Shown: in pieces, positions 1 through 12,290 of the stretch
Position numbering within the stretch: position 1 is the stretch's first letter
Layout: the number at the start of each line of letters is the position of its first letter
Assembly (NCBI GenBank): GCA_022702545.1
Contig: JAHRBC010000004.1
Coordinates: forward strand, 434,001-498,000
Length of the DNA: 64,000 nucleotides
Source: Phycomyces nitens
Taxonomy: Eukaryota > Mucoromycota > Mucoromycetes > Mucorales > Phycomycetaceae
Direction: 5' to 3'
The notes under the pieces: generated by a model
What the model saw: the letters and a program-made list of their open reading frames with translations, nothing else
Databases searched by the model: none
Told to the model about the DNA's origin: nothing
Program-made: the position numbers and the translations under genes

Positions 1-770
1 TACTTGCAATTTCGAATTCAATGTCGGTTTAGTTGACACTATTCACTCAAACCAAACCCCCCAAATAATAATAATAATAAAGATACTATTGAAAGTGAAA
101 GAAAGGTAGCGAGATAATAAATTAAAGACTCGAACAAGGCTAAACAAAAGCAGATACAATGGATCACTTTTTTCTCAAATGTCTAGTTGTTGACATAAAA
201 GTGCATTCTACATTCAAAGAAAATCAACTTGATAGAGAAAAAGCAAACTATCAAGTCTGTCAATTACATACAATACTTGTTGCCATACTTTTTTCATTTT
301 CATTTTCATTTTCTATATTACATGGAGCTCCAATGTCAGAAATATATAGACAAACTTAACATGTTCCTGACTGGCCATCACAAAGTCCTGACTTGAGTCC
401 AAAGGAGAATATCTAAAATATACTGTGAGGGTAATATGGGGTCAAAGTTAATCCAACCTGTGATACCAAAACAGTTGAGAGGTGCTCTGACCAAAGAGTA
501 GGTAATTACAAGAGAGTATGAAGTAAGTATTGTTCTTTCATACATAATACATTTCTAGCTTTAGAAAAGTATAAATATAGCCTTATCACTTATTGAATAA
601 ATGGCTTGGCTTTATTGCATGGACTACACAAGGTATACTTTGTAATGATAGATTCATAGATCGATTGGTTGTATAAATTAAGAATAAGATCAATGTAAAT
701 ACACTTCTTTAATATACACCTTGAACAGATCTTACAATCGCTTAATATTCCTATAGTAACCTTGTATAAT
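1..770 (+). mobile_element. Tc1/mariner transposase relic, copy 1 (truncated by window start)
   Basis: The stretch is nearly identical to 18100-18835, in the same orientation. Around 320-412 the plus strand reads HGAPMS, then after a stop DWPSQSPDLSPKEN, the signature of the C-terminal catalytic region of Tc1/mariner transposases (family form: DxAPxH ... DWPxQSPDLNPIEN). The second catalytic Asp appears as His (LHGAP), and stops interrupt the frame at 357-359 and inside the ENI segment, so no active enzyme can be made. The upstream open frame at 159-359 (66 codons) belongs to the same relic. No terminal inverted repeats were recognised. The copy may start before the window. Confidence 0.75.
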
Positions 771-1487
771 GATACAAGTAATGTCTTTCAAGTATTTACA
801 AAATTCAATACTTTTGTCATCATGGCTTGAATCCAATGCAGTTTGATTGTATATTCACATACTCTCTTGTGCTGTGTCCAGCATTTCTAAACCTGCCAAA
901 CACATTGTAAAACATAATCCGTTCTTATAGCCCTCTAATGGTATGGTATGAGTCCTGAAAACAACTAATTGTAAATCTCATTCTACGGACAGATTATACA
1001 TGCTTGGATTACTATATATACCTATGATACCTATGATACAATCCACGAGGTTCTACGTTTTATTGCTTATTGACAAAATACATGGAACTCAAAGAGAATA
1101 ACGACGAACTTATATTACGAGTATTGATCAAGGCTGTCTTTAAGACTGAGAGCTATGCAAGTCTAACACTTGGTAGGCATTGTGATTAGCATTAATAAAT
1201 CTAGATGATTACCATTATACATCATGTTTCTTGATAGTATACATGTCGCATTTACATAATCGAAGCTTTTTACATTGCTTGTACAATAAAGTAAACTTGA
1301 TGATTCCTTTAAATGAATAGCATGGCTTATGGCATAAATGTCCTACAAGTTAATCACACTTTATTTTATTTTTTCTTGCCATGAAAAATTCATGTTACTG
1401 CTTTTTTTTTGCATAGTCTCCTTACTATCTCTTACGCGCCTTTTTGGTTAACCTCTTGGTGTAAATGCACTTTTGTTGATAGACCTA
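771..1487. other. intergenic, no gene seen
   Basis: AT-rich sequence with stops in all frames between the mariner relic and MED1. It should hold the MED1 promoter. I see no clear TATA box or other element that I can defend. Confidence 0.5.
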
Positions 1488-4306
1488 ATGTCAAAAGCAC
1501 CAGAGCCTAAAAACGCAATCAGCACCTCGGTGTTTGGACTCCAAGAAACCCTGCGGAATCTCCAAAAACAATGTCCAATCCTTTCAATTTCACAACCCAA
1601 TTCACTTGATCCTCCCTGTCCTATAACTGCTGGCAATGGTAAACTTGTGTTTGGGAATCATTAATCTTGATTTATAGATATTAAACCACTGGCAATAGAA
1701 CTACATGCCTTTGGAGCTGCAAATCTCGACAAAGTACGCCAAGAGTTTACAAATCACATTAATCCCATCTGTACAATTTGTTCTCAATTTGAGACCGAAG
1801 TATTGGGAGATGTCATGAAGATGGGCTCTGGAGCAGATCCTGCATTCCGTAAACATTTTACTCACCTGAAAGTAAGCGTTAATTCTCAAGATATAGGTTA
1901 TTTATGAGTGGGATTAGGAACAAGCACTTTTGGAGAGCACTGTATTGAAAGTAAAGGATACATTAAAACACACACGAGAATACTTGGATGAATCACTGGA
2001 TGATTCTGGAGACTCAAAGGCAAAGATCAAGATCCAGAAGATTGAGCGCCTGGCTCAGTCCATTGGGTAACATTACTAAACAAAACGAGTGCTTTATACA
2101 AGAGATTAATGAAAGTGTATAGGCTAATGACATTTGTGGATTCGTCTCAAAAGACTTCATCTGGGATTCCAATGACAACCATTACTCTTGGTGGCACTGT
2201 GATTGTGGTTGATGTATGGGATTTGAGATCATAGAGATGTTACTAATGCCAATAATCAGATTGATATCGATGCTATTGGCAGTGTATTGCGGGCAAAGGT
2301 GACATATGTGTCAGAAGCACTCCAGAATGACCAGGATGAGAGAGTATGTTATTATTAGGGTCAGTCAAGCCATATATTGACCTGTGTCTAGGTGGATAGG
2401 ATGCTGGCACAGAACCTTCGATTGAAAAGTTTGGATCTATTCAAGCATAATTTGGGAACATTGGCACTCTTGGACCGTTTGAATGTCAAGTACGCCCCTA
2501 CCGACTTTTTCCTGATCATCAAATGGCTTTTGGGTGATCTAAAGTCCATTTATAGTCAAGAAGTGTAAGTAGATTATCTTTATATAATGGTCAAATTCAT
2601 GTGTCTTTTAGGCTTGTACTCGATGATAATCTGGCGAGTGTTTTAATGGAAGGCCATGGTATTCCAAGCATGTATTTGGATAATCCTGGTATATCAATCT
2701 CTTACTGGATCGATAAAAAATATGTACTTGGCGGTAACTGGAAAGCCGTGCAGGAAAGCATAGACAAAGGTAAGTTTAATAGACCCAAAGTCTGCTATTA
2801 ATCATTGTTACTATAGATCAGAACAACCAATTGCTCCATAAATCACACAAGTTGGTCCTCTCATTTGAAGCATCTCTTCACCCTCAACAATTCTTGCCTC
2901 CTTCAAGAACAAATTATCTGTTGGGATTCGATGAGACCGAAGACTCTGTTCAGGAAGGCCCTAATGGGTAAATGTCTATAGACACCACAATGCTACAGAC
3001 TCTAATATTCTTGTCCTTGATATATAGCATCTATTACAAGATTGTAAAGGAAACCGAATCACCAAAGTTTATTGGTGCATTGAGATTTGTCAAACCTTTA
3101 CCTACATTCCCTGGGCTCCAGTCAATTCCTGTGCGATTTGTGGCAATACTTGATCCTCCTGTTCCTGCGTCTGATATTATAGTCCAAAAGTTGATGAAGA
3201 TCACTGGGTTTTCAAGAGAAGGTAAAGGCGATTATTAAAGTGTAAGTAATGCTTGTAAGACTAATGTAATTCTAGACTTGAAGATCCAAAAAGTAACAAC
3301 AAACACGAGCTCAGATGCTCTCTCGTTAGAAGAACTACTGGTAGGAATATGCCAAGGATCTTTATTTAGTGTATACTAATATTATCCTTTAGGTTATTGA
3401 TGTCAAGAATACCTCGAGTACCCCCCATACAAAAGATAGTATATTTAAAACCAATGCGCAAATTAGTTTGGTAAATGTCATATGTGTGCAAAAGAAGTAT
3501 AACTAATAGTCGTGTGTACTTTTTATATAGAGTATGAATGATAGTAAAGATCAGGTTTACAAATGGACAGGATCTCAACAAATATCTGGGAAACTTATTG
3601 ACCGCATACCCTTTAATCATCCTGTCCAACTGTTTAATATTATTCAGGTAATATTCACCAAGAAGCTGTACTTGACATCTAAGACGCCTTGTTTGAACAG
3701 TGTCTTCGCCAACAACAAATGTACAATACTCTATTCCAGAGCATATTCTACCAAAAAACACACAAATCCACAGTCTTGACCACAACCTCTCTACAGACAT
3801 TATCTCTAGACGATATTATTAAAGGTAAATACCGTGAATTATCGATAATCAGACCTTTTTATGCCATTTAAATCACTTTAGGGGAGACTACCGAAAGTTG
3901 TATACATATCGAGGTTACCGCCATCAACAATCCCCACACACTCCATCTCACTCTATCTCTACCACCCACTCATCCATTATCGCCACTCTTGTTGATTCCA
4001 TTGGCGATCAACATTCCAACTGATTCACCTACACTTCCTGTAGTACGTCTAGAACAACCTAGTCCGTTTGGGACCCAAACCCACCAGTCTACAAACTGGA
4101 ACCCATATGTATTTGACGAGGAGAAAATGACACGGGTAATCAGAACTGGATACAACATTCCACTTCTTGTCCGCTGGTTGTGGAAGCGGATCAAAGCAAA
4201 CGAAACTAGCCTGATAGTCAAGGCAGATCCGTTCTTAAAGAGACCCCATGATGATCCTTTATTCTGGAAAGAAGAAAAGTACATGAAAATGGATACTAGC
4301 GATTGA
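1488..4306 (+). CDS. MED1: Mediator complex subunit 1 (MED1)-like, many exons
   Basis: MED1 is a middle-module subunit of Mediator, which links activators to RNA polymerase II in the nucleus. The first ATG is 1488 (MSKAPEPKN); exon 1 ends at 1638 and exon 2 starts at 1678. Later exons join in frame through short GT-AG introns. Family-like segments appear in the expected order: an N-terminal LQETLRNLQKQCP helix; GLMTFVDSS followed by MTTITLGGTVIVVDV; NLGTLALLDRLNVKYAP; then IPFNHPVQLFNIIQ and LFEQCLRQQQMYNTLFQSIF, close to the MED1 pattern of an HP-x-Q...ILxxLRxQ..FN.L motif. The C-terminal exon ends at 4306 (KMDTSD). Length is about 750-800 residues by my estimate, not verified exon by exon. 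The assignment rests on recalled family patterns; no alignment was run. An unrelated fungal protein is the alternative. Confidence 0.72.
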
Positions 4307-6138
4307 AGCCCTGTTTATTTGTGATATGGTTTCTATATAAACCTCCAAATTATAAAGATGCTATCTTGTAGGCCATATTAAGCTACAATTTAAAGAGAAT
4401 ATTCTCTGTAGTGATTTGATGAATGATAAAACAGGTTATATTTATCAAATGTTTCATCTATGCCAGACTGATACCTTGTAGAATCCAATCATTTAAAAGC
4501 TTATAGTAGAAATGACAAAATTATTTCATGAAAGCGTTTGATTATTTGGTAACTAAGTATGGCTTTACAAGGATACATTACAAAAAGAGGTACAAAATGA
4601 TTGATTTTGATGAGGGATTTAAAGTCAAGATTGATTGGTCAAAATTGATTGAAAATGAAATTATATATTAAATTAAAGAAACTCCTCTTCTCCAGTCTTT
4701 GGGAAATGATGATTATGCCTTCATTCCATAACAAATGCCAATCTTATGGAATTGTGCGTAGCTGGGTAAATACAATATCTAAAATTCACTATATCGACCT
4801 ATATTTTTCACAAGTCCTGGCTGATATGATAAAAAAGGCAGCATTTATGATATAATGGCAAGATACCATACGTGGCCATGTGGATATTGTTACTTGTGAC
4901 TGGGGACTCTTTCTGACTTGTATTTATAGAAAAATCAGCAGTAGGCGAGAGTCTCATCTTGTGCACGCTTTTTTTATTTACCAACCTGGGTGATCCCTAA
5001 ACTCCTTTTTTTCCATTACGAATGCCCCATTTCAGCATCCTTTCCTCATTTGATGACGCGTCTATAGGTGTCTCCTAAGCTTATTTGTCCTGTTGGGTGC
5101 CCTCCTACTTCTTCCCGTCATCTAAATACAATGAACATGAGAAAAAAAAACGCCAACAGCAGCGACAACAACAACAACAAGGCAAAACTATTTACCTTTG
5201 TCTCCAGTTGACATTTACGCCAACCTGGTCCTGTTCATCCTGAAGTAGTACTCTTTATAAGATACGCCAGCGAAAAGGAAAATACTTGTGCTAGACTAAG
5301 CCTGGACTGGCAATCATTTGGGGTTTTCAATCAGCAATTGTCGACCCCCTCTGCATTCCATAACACATTGTTAAATTGGATAAGAGCAGGGGGGTTGTGA
5401 AAAGGTGGGCTAATAAGAAACCTGTGTAGAGCAATAGCTAAGTGTTTTATACTTGTTTTTCTTATTAGTTGTCGCAAAAAAAAAAACGACAAGTTTTAGA
5501 AGTACTCAAGCTGTAAACCTGGAGGGGGAATACGAATGGACTCTTTAAAAAGCCTGGGTGTGTACTATCTATCACTGGTGTTTCCGGTGTTAAATTGATA
5601 CAGACAGAAATGAAAGATCGATACTGGAGCAATATTATAAGGGGCAACTTTTAATGGTTGGGCTCCCTATCTGTGATATCCAACCTTACCGTCGGTTGGA
5701 TTATACTCAGAATATTATGAGATGACGCCTGTGCAAAGGGCAGCTTCCAATAAACGACCACAATAAACCATTTTATACGTGAAGCCAGATGGACAGATCA
5801 AATGATCAACATAAATATATTATACACTTATATATCTTTGAAACTTTAGCCCTGGGAGAGTATGTGCTGTCAGTATATAGATATATAGATATGTAGATAT
5901 ATATATATATTTGCTATAATGGCTATTTGGATAATTTTGGTGCTGTAAATAATAGATATTGAACCAAAATGGCAAACTGGATTTTTGATCAATTACTTGA
6001 AAATAATAATATTGGATTTAAACCCCGACATCTGCATTCATGATTCTTGCCTTGTCTACGTAGACAGCAGTCACTTGAAGGCAATGGAGAGAAACCAAGC
6101 TTGGAGTGAAAGAAAAAGATTAGGCATCCATTGAAACG
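4307..6138. other. intergenic, no gene seen
   Basis: AT-rich spacer of about 1.8 kb between MED1 and the p14 gene, two genes on the same strand. Only short frames occur, none with a recognisable domain. A short (AT) and (GATATATA) microsatellite lies at 5875-5912. The 3' part should hold the p14 promoter. Confidence 0.5.
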
Positions 6139-6760
6139 ATGAATGCAGTTAATAAAGGCGGTCGTGGTGTAGGTCCACTGGAACCCTATACATGGTCTTG
6201 TACTAATCAATCTATCCATTTTGCTAGGCAAGACTTCCACCAGAAGTAAACAGAGTGCTGTTTGTTAGGTAAACAAAAATGAAAGACGCGATCAAGATAG
6301 ATGGATGATCAGATGGATTATTAAACGACTGAATCAATACAATAGGAATCTTCCTTTCAAGATCACTGCAGAGGAAATGTATGAGGTCTTTGGAAAATAT
6401 GGACCAGTACGCCAGATCAGAGTGTACGTCTAGTCTAGTGCTTTAAATGTCTTTTTTGTTTGTGACCTAAACGAATGGACGATTTTAGAGGAAATGCTAC
6501 GGACACACGAGGAACTGCATTTGTAGTCTATGAGGATATTTTCGATGCAAAGAATGCGTGTGAACATCTTCAGGGTTTCAATATCCTAGGTCGTTACTTG
6601 ATTGTCTTGTATTACCAGCAAAACAAGGTGACCAAGAAGATGAACCTGCAAAAGAAAGAAGAGGAGCTAAAGGAGCTCAAGACGTAAGTTTGGCTGGTTG
6701 GTTTGTGATGATTTGGTACTGATGTCTGCTTATAGTCGTTATGGTGTTGGTGATGATTAA
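6139..6760 (+). CDS. SF3B6: Splicing factor 3B subunit 6 (p14, branch-site binding)
   Basis: p14 is a small RRM protein of the SF3b complex in the U2 snRNP; it sits at the pre-mRNA branch adenosine next to SF3B1. Five exons join cleanly: 6139-6168, 6228-6268, 6346-6423, 6489-6683 and 6736-6760, giving 122 residues, the usual family length. The product begins [17 protein letters not shown] and contains RNP2 (VLFVRNLPF) and RNP1 (RGTAFVVY), then [16 protein letters not shown] and YLIVLYYQ, all near identical to the human protein as I remember it. The start is chosen because the 30-nt first exon ends in a GT donor, the intron contains a TACTAATC branch sequence, and the frame joins exactly to ARLPPEV. 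It ends ...RYGVGDD. Confidence in identity is very high; the first exon is slightly less sure. Confidence 0.94.
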
Positions 6761-7489
6761 CTGCCATTGAGGAAATGGATCGCCATTAACAGCCAAGAGG
6801 TCTTTCTCTTTATATACACATACATATATATTTTTCAAAATTCTATCCTCACTTCATCTTCCACCCTTTACAAATCGGTACGCATATACACCCGGATAGC
6901 TCGTTCATTCTGATAGTACTGTGTTGAATTATTGCTTTTTTTTTTTACATTTTACGATGCTTTATATATTTAAAAAAGATTAAGACTGATAATCTATTGC
7001 TTGTGCGAGATTCAAATGCTTTGGTCATGTTCTACAAAGGTAGAGCATCTTTGGCCTGACTGCCTACAGATTGCCATCAAATGAACAAAAGTTCCTTGTT
7101 GGGTACTCAGCTATCACCCGCTTTCACAGCCAAATGCATGGCAGGAAGGATAACCACACTATGATGGTTCTAAGCCTATCCAAAAATAGATCAAGATCTT
7201 CATGTTTCCTATTTCTGTCTTATTTGGCTATATAAATACAATGCATCATATGCTGGAGTGGTTGCCATGCCAACAAAAATAAGGCTCATAATTATATCAT
7301 TTTAATGATCAGAGATGACAGGCCTTTTTTTGTACTGATTTGTAACCCACATGCTAAAGTTGGGCGATAAAGCCTATTGCGGTTCATGTCCACACTTATC
7401 TCAGGGTGAAGGAAAACGAGGGCAGAAGTGGCGCTGATACATGTCTATTGGTAAGCCGAAAACCCACACACACACACACTTTATTCAAG
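6761..7489. other. intergenic, no gene seen
   Basis: Spacer between p14 and the MFS transporter. It is AT-rich with no recognisable coding. A (CA) run at 7466-7479 lies just before the transporter start, in its probable 5' leader. Confidence 0.5.
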
Positions 7490-9161
7490 ATGCGCGCTAC
7501 CCGAAAGAAACGTTTCTCTTGCTCTTCTTCCTCATCTCCATTCAGAATGTCCTCCACTCAACTTTCGCTTGGGGTGTCATTTGCCATGGCGCTTTTGGTG
7601 GCCAATGTTTCTGGGCCACAATATGTCTACCCGGCGTTTGGCAGCTCTCTGGCCAGTCGGTTTGAATGGACAGCTCTTCAGAACAGCCTTGTCAGCACAG
7701 CGTCTTTTGTAGGCGTCTCTTTCTCGGGCCCTTTGAACTCATGGCTAATTGAACTCTGGGGCATTCCAAAGTAAGTTATCAAGAACTATTTTTCCGATTA
7801 TTGACCTGTCTCTAGCACACTGCGAGCAACAAGTCTGTTGGGCTTCACTGGCTTCTTTCTACTTGCTCAGACCTATGTAGGACGGTTGCCAGGCCATTTC
7901 GTACTCAGTGCGATATACTTGGCCATGACTGGAATTGCAGGCGCAGCTGGCTATCTATGCGCCCTAGATTCACAGGTAAGCACCGGATACTCATTATCTG
8001 TGCCATAGACCCAAGCTAGCTTTTGCTGACCCATTTCTAGTCCCACAATTTCAAGTCTCATCGTGGTATGAGTATGGGATTGACAAGTGCTTCGATCGGT
8101 CTGTCTGGCCTTGTTTTCTCTCAAATCAACGACCACTACTTCAAATCCAGCAGTGAAGTAGACGATGGCACCTACTACTTCTTGCTCTTCCTTGCCGTCG
8201 TTATGGCCACTGGCTTAATGATTGGATCATACACCCTTGGCCCACTTCGAACGGACAAGGACATCAATGATGAGTATGTGCCTATCGAAACAGACGACCC
8301 CAACATAGACCCTAGCCGTTCAATTCTCGAAGAAGCCAGACCATTGTTCAGCACCAGGCAAAAGGAGATTTCTGGCCTTGATCTTTTATCTCATCCGGTA
8401 TCGCTAACCCTCTTTTTCGCCTTGTTTGTAATCCTTGGCATTGGCTATGTTTACCTGGCTTCTATTGGACAAATCCTGTCATCCCTTACAACATCGTCGT
8501 CCGATCACGACTCCCAACATCTCCGCAACCTTCACGTATCCATCTTCAGCATTGCCAACTGTGCATCCCGGGCCATATTCGGCACCTTGAGCGATATTGG
8601 AAAGACACGGTTCGGTGTCCATCGGTTGTGGATATTTTGGCTGGCCTTGATCTGGCTGGTGTTTGGCATGATCTATCTGGTTGCTATGGTCAGCACTGTA
8701 GGCGACCTTACTATCTGCACCGTGGTTGTTGCAATTGTATATGGTATTGGTTTTGGTGTTGCGCCGGCCGTAACAGCAGAATTTGGTGCAAAGGTAAGCA
8801 ATGACTTTGCAAGTGTTATTTTTTTTAACCCATTCGTTTGGACGTTTATTTGCAGGTCTTTGCTCGTAACTGGTAAGCACAAAGGATTGTTTATTTTCCA
8901 ACTTTTGGTTTTTAATAATGATGTCTTAGGGGCTGGCTGTTGTTTGCACCTGCATTGGGAAGCCAACTGTTCAACGTGTTATTTGGAGCTATTTATGACT
9001 ATCAGGCAAAACAACAGCATTCTCATGTTTGCCAAGGTCCAATCTGCTTTCAGGACACATTTAGAATTGCTGCCATTTGTTCTGCATTCTGTGTGTGCAT
9101 GTTGTCCTGGGCAATCTATCGCCAAGGTCTCTATCGATCCCAGAAACCTACTGCTGTTTAA
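7490..9161 (+). CDS. MCH1: MFS transporter, MCH1/nodulin-like type
   Basis: This is a polytopic membrane transporter of the major facilitator superfamily, in the monocarboxylate-porter-like MCH1 group; the substrate is unknown (yeast Mch1 is not a proven monocarboxylate carrier). Exons: 7490-7770, 7816-7975, 8041-8793, 8856-8872 (a 17-nt microexon) and 8930-9161. The joined frame is open and ends ...YRSQKPTAV. I see about ten to twelve hydrophobic segments, an N-terminal half starting LSLGVSFAMALLVANVSGPQ, a central hydrophilic loop (about TDKDINDEYVPIETDDPN to ISGLDLLSHP), and the second-half signature SRAIFGTLSDIGKTRFGVHR. Two in-frame starts are possible: 7490 (MRATRKK) and 7547 (MSSTQLS); 7547 gives a protein that begins right at the first membrane segment. 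It is followed by a convergent gene on the minus strand. Confidence 0.85.
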
Positions 9162-9827
9162 TATATATATATATATAAATCTTGGAAAACAGCAGAATAA
9201 TCTTTTAGAAATAGACAAAAACTATATACAGCATATATACATATAATTTACCCTTTCTTGTTTATCAAAAGACGATTGAATTACACGCATACATTTGGCA
9301 TTGTAGATAAGGCAATCTAGAATAGTAATATCCCCCTTTTTTAGCCCTAGGCAAATAAAATTTTATTAGCTGCAAACCCTTTGTATCATATTGCAATCAA
9401 ATATGGCTTAAATGCGCTATAAATGTTTAGGTCTCTTGGCACATTGATAAACCCAAAGCTTATCTCACAGGTCAATTGTCTTTATAGCAGAAAATAATAT
9501 TGAAACATATATTGCCAAGTAGAAATTAAAATTATTATGTGTGTAAATAAAATAAAATAAAATAAAATAAATAGGAAAAAAAAATCAAATGTGTTTAATA
9601 GCAGAAAGAAGTTTATAATACATGTCTAGAGAACTCGACTTCAAACGCCTTGTTCATGGCTTATGTTCAGAAAACACCAAAAGAATATCTTTTTTATAGT
9701 CTTGTCTCTTTTTCTCTGTATCTATTTTTTGTTTTGGCGTGAATGTGAATCTCGAGATGTCTTTGTCTTGGTTGCCCTGTCAGTTACTTGTGAGCTAAAT
9801 ATTTTCATAGATGACAAGCCTTTTTAC
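9162..9827. other. convergent 3' intergenic, no gene seen
   Basis: AT-rich region between the 3' ends of the transporter (+) and the unknown minus-strand gene. A short (TA) run occurs at 9162-9177 and an (AAAAT) pentamer run at 9547-9571. Both are simple repeats. Confidence 0.5.
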
Positions 9828-11099
9828 CTACTTTCCAGAGGTATTTGGATAAGGGTGAAAAGCAGGAGTGGGGCTTCGGCTATGGACACGACGGCGAGAT
9901 ATATGGAGTGAAGGACTAGAGGGTGGATTCTGGTCTGTTGTCTCGGTCTGACCGGAAGGATCTGCTGCCGAGTCATTCAATGCAGTAGGTTGTGTATTTA
10001 CAGCAGGCGTACTTTCTGTAACAGCACTGTCTTCGTTGTCTCCTTCACCCTCATCATCATCACCACTTGTTACTTCTGACTCATCGTCGTCATCAACCAA
10101 AGCATCCGTAGCATTCTATAAGTCACAATCTAATTAATACAGGTCACATCATTCCTTTTTTCTTTAAATAGTATATATATTTACCTCGCGCGTAGCTTGG
10201 CTTCTGATGAAACTTCTCCATTTAGTAGACAAGAGGTAGTGGGCAGCCCAAGACTTTTCGCATTGGCCAAGATATACACCAAATGCAGCAGTATCCCGTT
10301 CCAATTGGCCATAAGCAGGGAGTCTGACTTCAGGGCCAATATGAGCCCAACGTGGATAAGGGTTTCCTTGTTCCCGCAAACTGGCATGCATAGCCTTCAT
10401 TACCATGCGTGCACATCGCGAGACCTGAAGTCCGAGTTGCTTTGCCTTTGCTGCATCATTATTAGCCCATCGTTCTTTAATCATCTGTAACACAGCTGTG
10501 GCAGACTTTCGACAGCTTTTTCCCGTAACATCCCTAGGAGCAGGAATAGTAACGCGTGGTGCAATGACAAAGGATCTAGGAGGTAAAGGCACAACAGCTC
10601 GATGATGAGACGGAGACCCGGTATGCATAGGAGGAGGAGGGGGAGGAGGGGTAGGGTTGTGTATCATGTGCCTTTGAGCCTCCATATATCCTGGTTGCAT
10701 TGGTGGCATTGGTGGCATGGATTGCATTGATTGCATTGGCTGCATTGGTTGCATGGATTGCATGGATTGCATTGGCTGCATGGATTGCATTGGCTGAATT
10801 GGTGCTTCATGGATTGGTTGGGACTGAGGTGGTGGTGCTGGTGCTGGTGGTGGTTGAGATTGAGATTGTGGTTGAGATTGAGGTGAAGATTGAGGGTCTG
10901 GGACAATGGGCGTACTAGGCTTGCGGCTCTCAATCATATTTTCGGACATCTCTTTCTGAACGCGAGAAATGTCGCCAAGATCATTTATAAGCTTGTTCTG
11001 CATCCTTGTCATGTCATCAACGCGTCCGGTTAGGAGCGTAATCTGGCCTTGAACATTGATGAGTAGATCAAATATTTGACTGTTGGTAATGGTCGACAT
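9828..11099 (-). CDS. unknown protein, Q/M/P-rich with conserved-looking C-terminal domain
   Basis: I do not recognise this protein. Two exons, 11099-10185 and 10115-9828, give about 400 residues; the intron (10184-10116) has GT-AG ends and keeps phase 0. Residues 1-65 look like a short coiled coil ([20 protein letters not shown]). Residues about 70-185 are low complexity: SQPQ and PPP runs and a tandem QPMQSM-type repeat encoded by 9-bp units at 10690-10800. Residues about 190-305 form a compact, evenly composed region ([54 protein letters not shown]) that could be a helical nucleic-acid or protein binding domain. The second exon is acidic ([19 protein letters not shown]) and ends in an Arg/Ser-rich tail. 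The pattern of coiled coil, Gln-rich part and acidic tail suggests a nuclear regulator, but that is inference only. Confidence 0.75.
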
Positions 11100-11640
11100 T
11101 GAGAAAAGAAATGGTGAATATTTTTGCGCTTCCTGCTGATTTTTATTGTTATTTCTTGCGTTTACGGGGGACTTTTTTTTTTACACGTCAGGACCATGAC
11201 ATCCACGAGAATTTTTTTGGGTATTTATGATCTCCGCTAAGAATTATGATTGATGACGCAAAAAAAATGAGAATTAGTGGATAGAAAATCAGGATCAATT
11301 GCCTTTTTTATGTTAATAACCACCTTTATTAATTGTATAATTAGTAAATATAGAATATTAAGACAAGTTATAAAGAGAATATAAGACTGTCAGGAGCTGG
11401 TTAGTCTTTTTTGTGCAATTGGAAAAAAAGGAAAAGAATATGTACCCACAGAACTCATCTTTTGAGTATAGAAGTTGGGTTCGTATGTGTTTTTTATACA
11501 AAAAGTTGCGTTGTAGGCTTTTTCCCAATATTTTTTTTTATTCAAAATTAATAAAATTTATTGATTCCATTGTACAATAGTTCCATTCATTAATATGATT
11601 ATTAATTATCCGCTGATAATCAGACTGCAATATAAAAAGA
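11100..11640. other. intergenic / promoter of the minus-strand unknown gene
   Basis: AT-rich leader region with poly-T stretches. I see no gene and no regulatory motif that I can defend. Confidence 0.45.
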
Positions 11641-12290
11641 GGTTTTCTTTATGGATCAAGTTAAAAGCAAGTTATATGAGACTCACAATGTCCAGGTTAA
11701 CTATAACTGCTGTATACATAGTGAATGCATAATGCGCATTTACCAATTCTTTAACAGAGATAAACTAGGCTGGTCCATAGCTCCAAGTAACTCCTATATT
11801 ATATACAGTCTCTACAGCAATTCAATAAACAAAAATATCTGGACACAATTGGTACAGGAAAAAAAAGTATCTTGGAGTGCTTTGTTCCTCAATTCCAGCC
11901 AAAATATAGATTTATGCCTGATATAGACAATGCGTTTATCAGAATTCAATTATCAGAAAATTGTTGATAACGATTGATCAACAGCAGTTTACGATGCGTA
12001 CGCTGATACCTTTAAAGGTCCATACTTATTCCAAACCGGTTTCTGTTGTTATATTTACATAAATATATGTCTGTTTATTATCCTACACTGAATTCAATTG
12101 AGCATTCCTGATAAGTTTTCAATAAACTCAATCAAAATAGCCCCAGAAAAAAAAAGACAGATAAATTGCTATAATTAGCAAGATAGCCGAGAGCTTATAT
12201 TAAAGTAAAAACACCTTTTCTTGTCCTTTTCAGAGAATTTGATGAATACATCAAAGAGAAGGTTTTCTAAAGCAAAAGATATTTTCCCCT
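11641..12290 (+). pseudogene. possible DDE transposase relic
   Basis: On the plus strand DIDNAFIRIQ (about 11918-11947) and YYPTLNSIEHS (about 12077-12109) resemble the second-Asp (DNAxIH) and Glu (YSPxLNPIE) blocks of Tc1/mariner-type or DDE_3 transposases, with stops in between and around them. The distance between the two blocks is longer than the usual 34-35 residue spacing, so an insertion or chance resemblance is possible. No inverted repeats were found. Confidence 0.25.

Noticed and set aside
3366..3800. 144-codon minus-strand frame in the MED1 region
   Set aside because: It overlaps exons that carry MED1-like motifs on the plus strand and has no domain of its own.
8479..8966. Minus-strand frames of 140 and 97 codons in the MFS gene
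   Set aside because: Antisense to transporter exons; no independent support.
10700..10918. Plus-strand frame of Ala/Val/Leu repeats
   Set aside because: It is the reverse strand of the Gln/Met repeat of the minus-strand gene.
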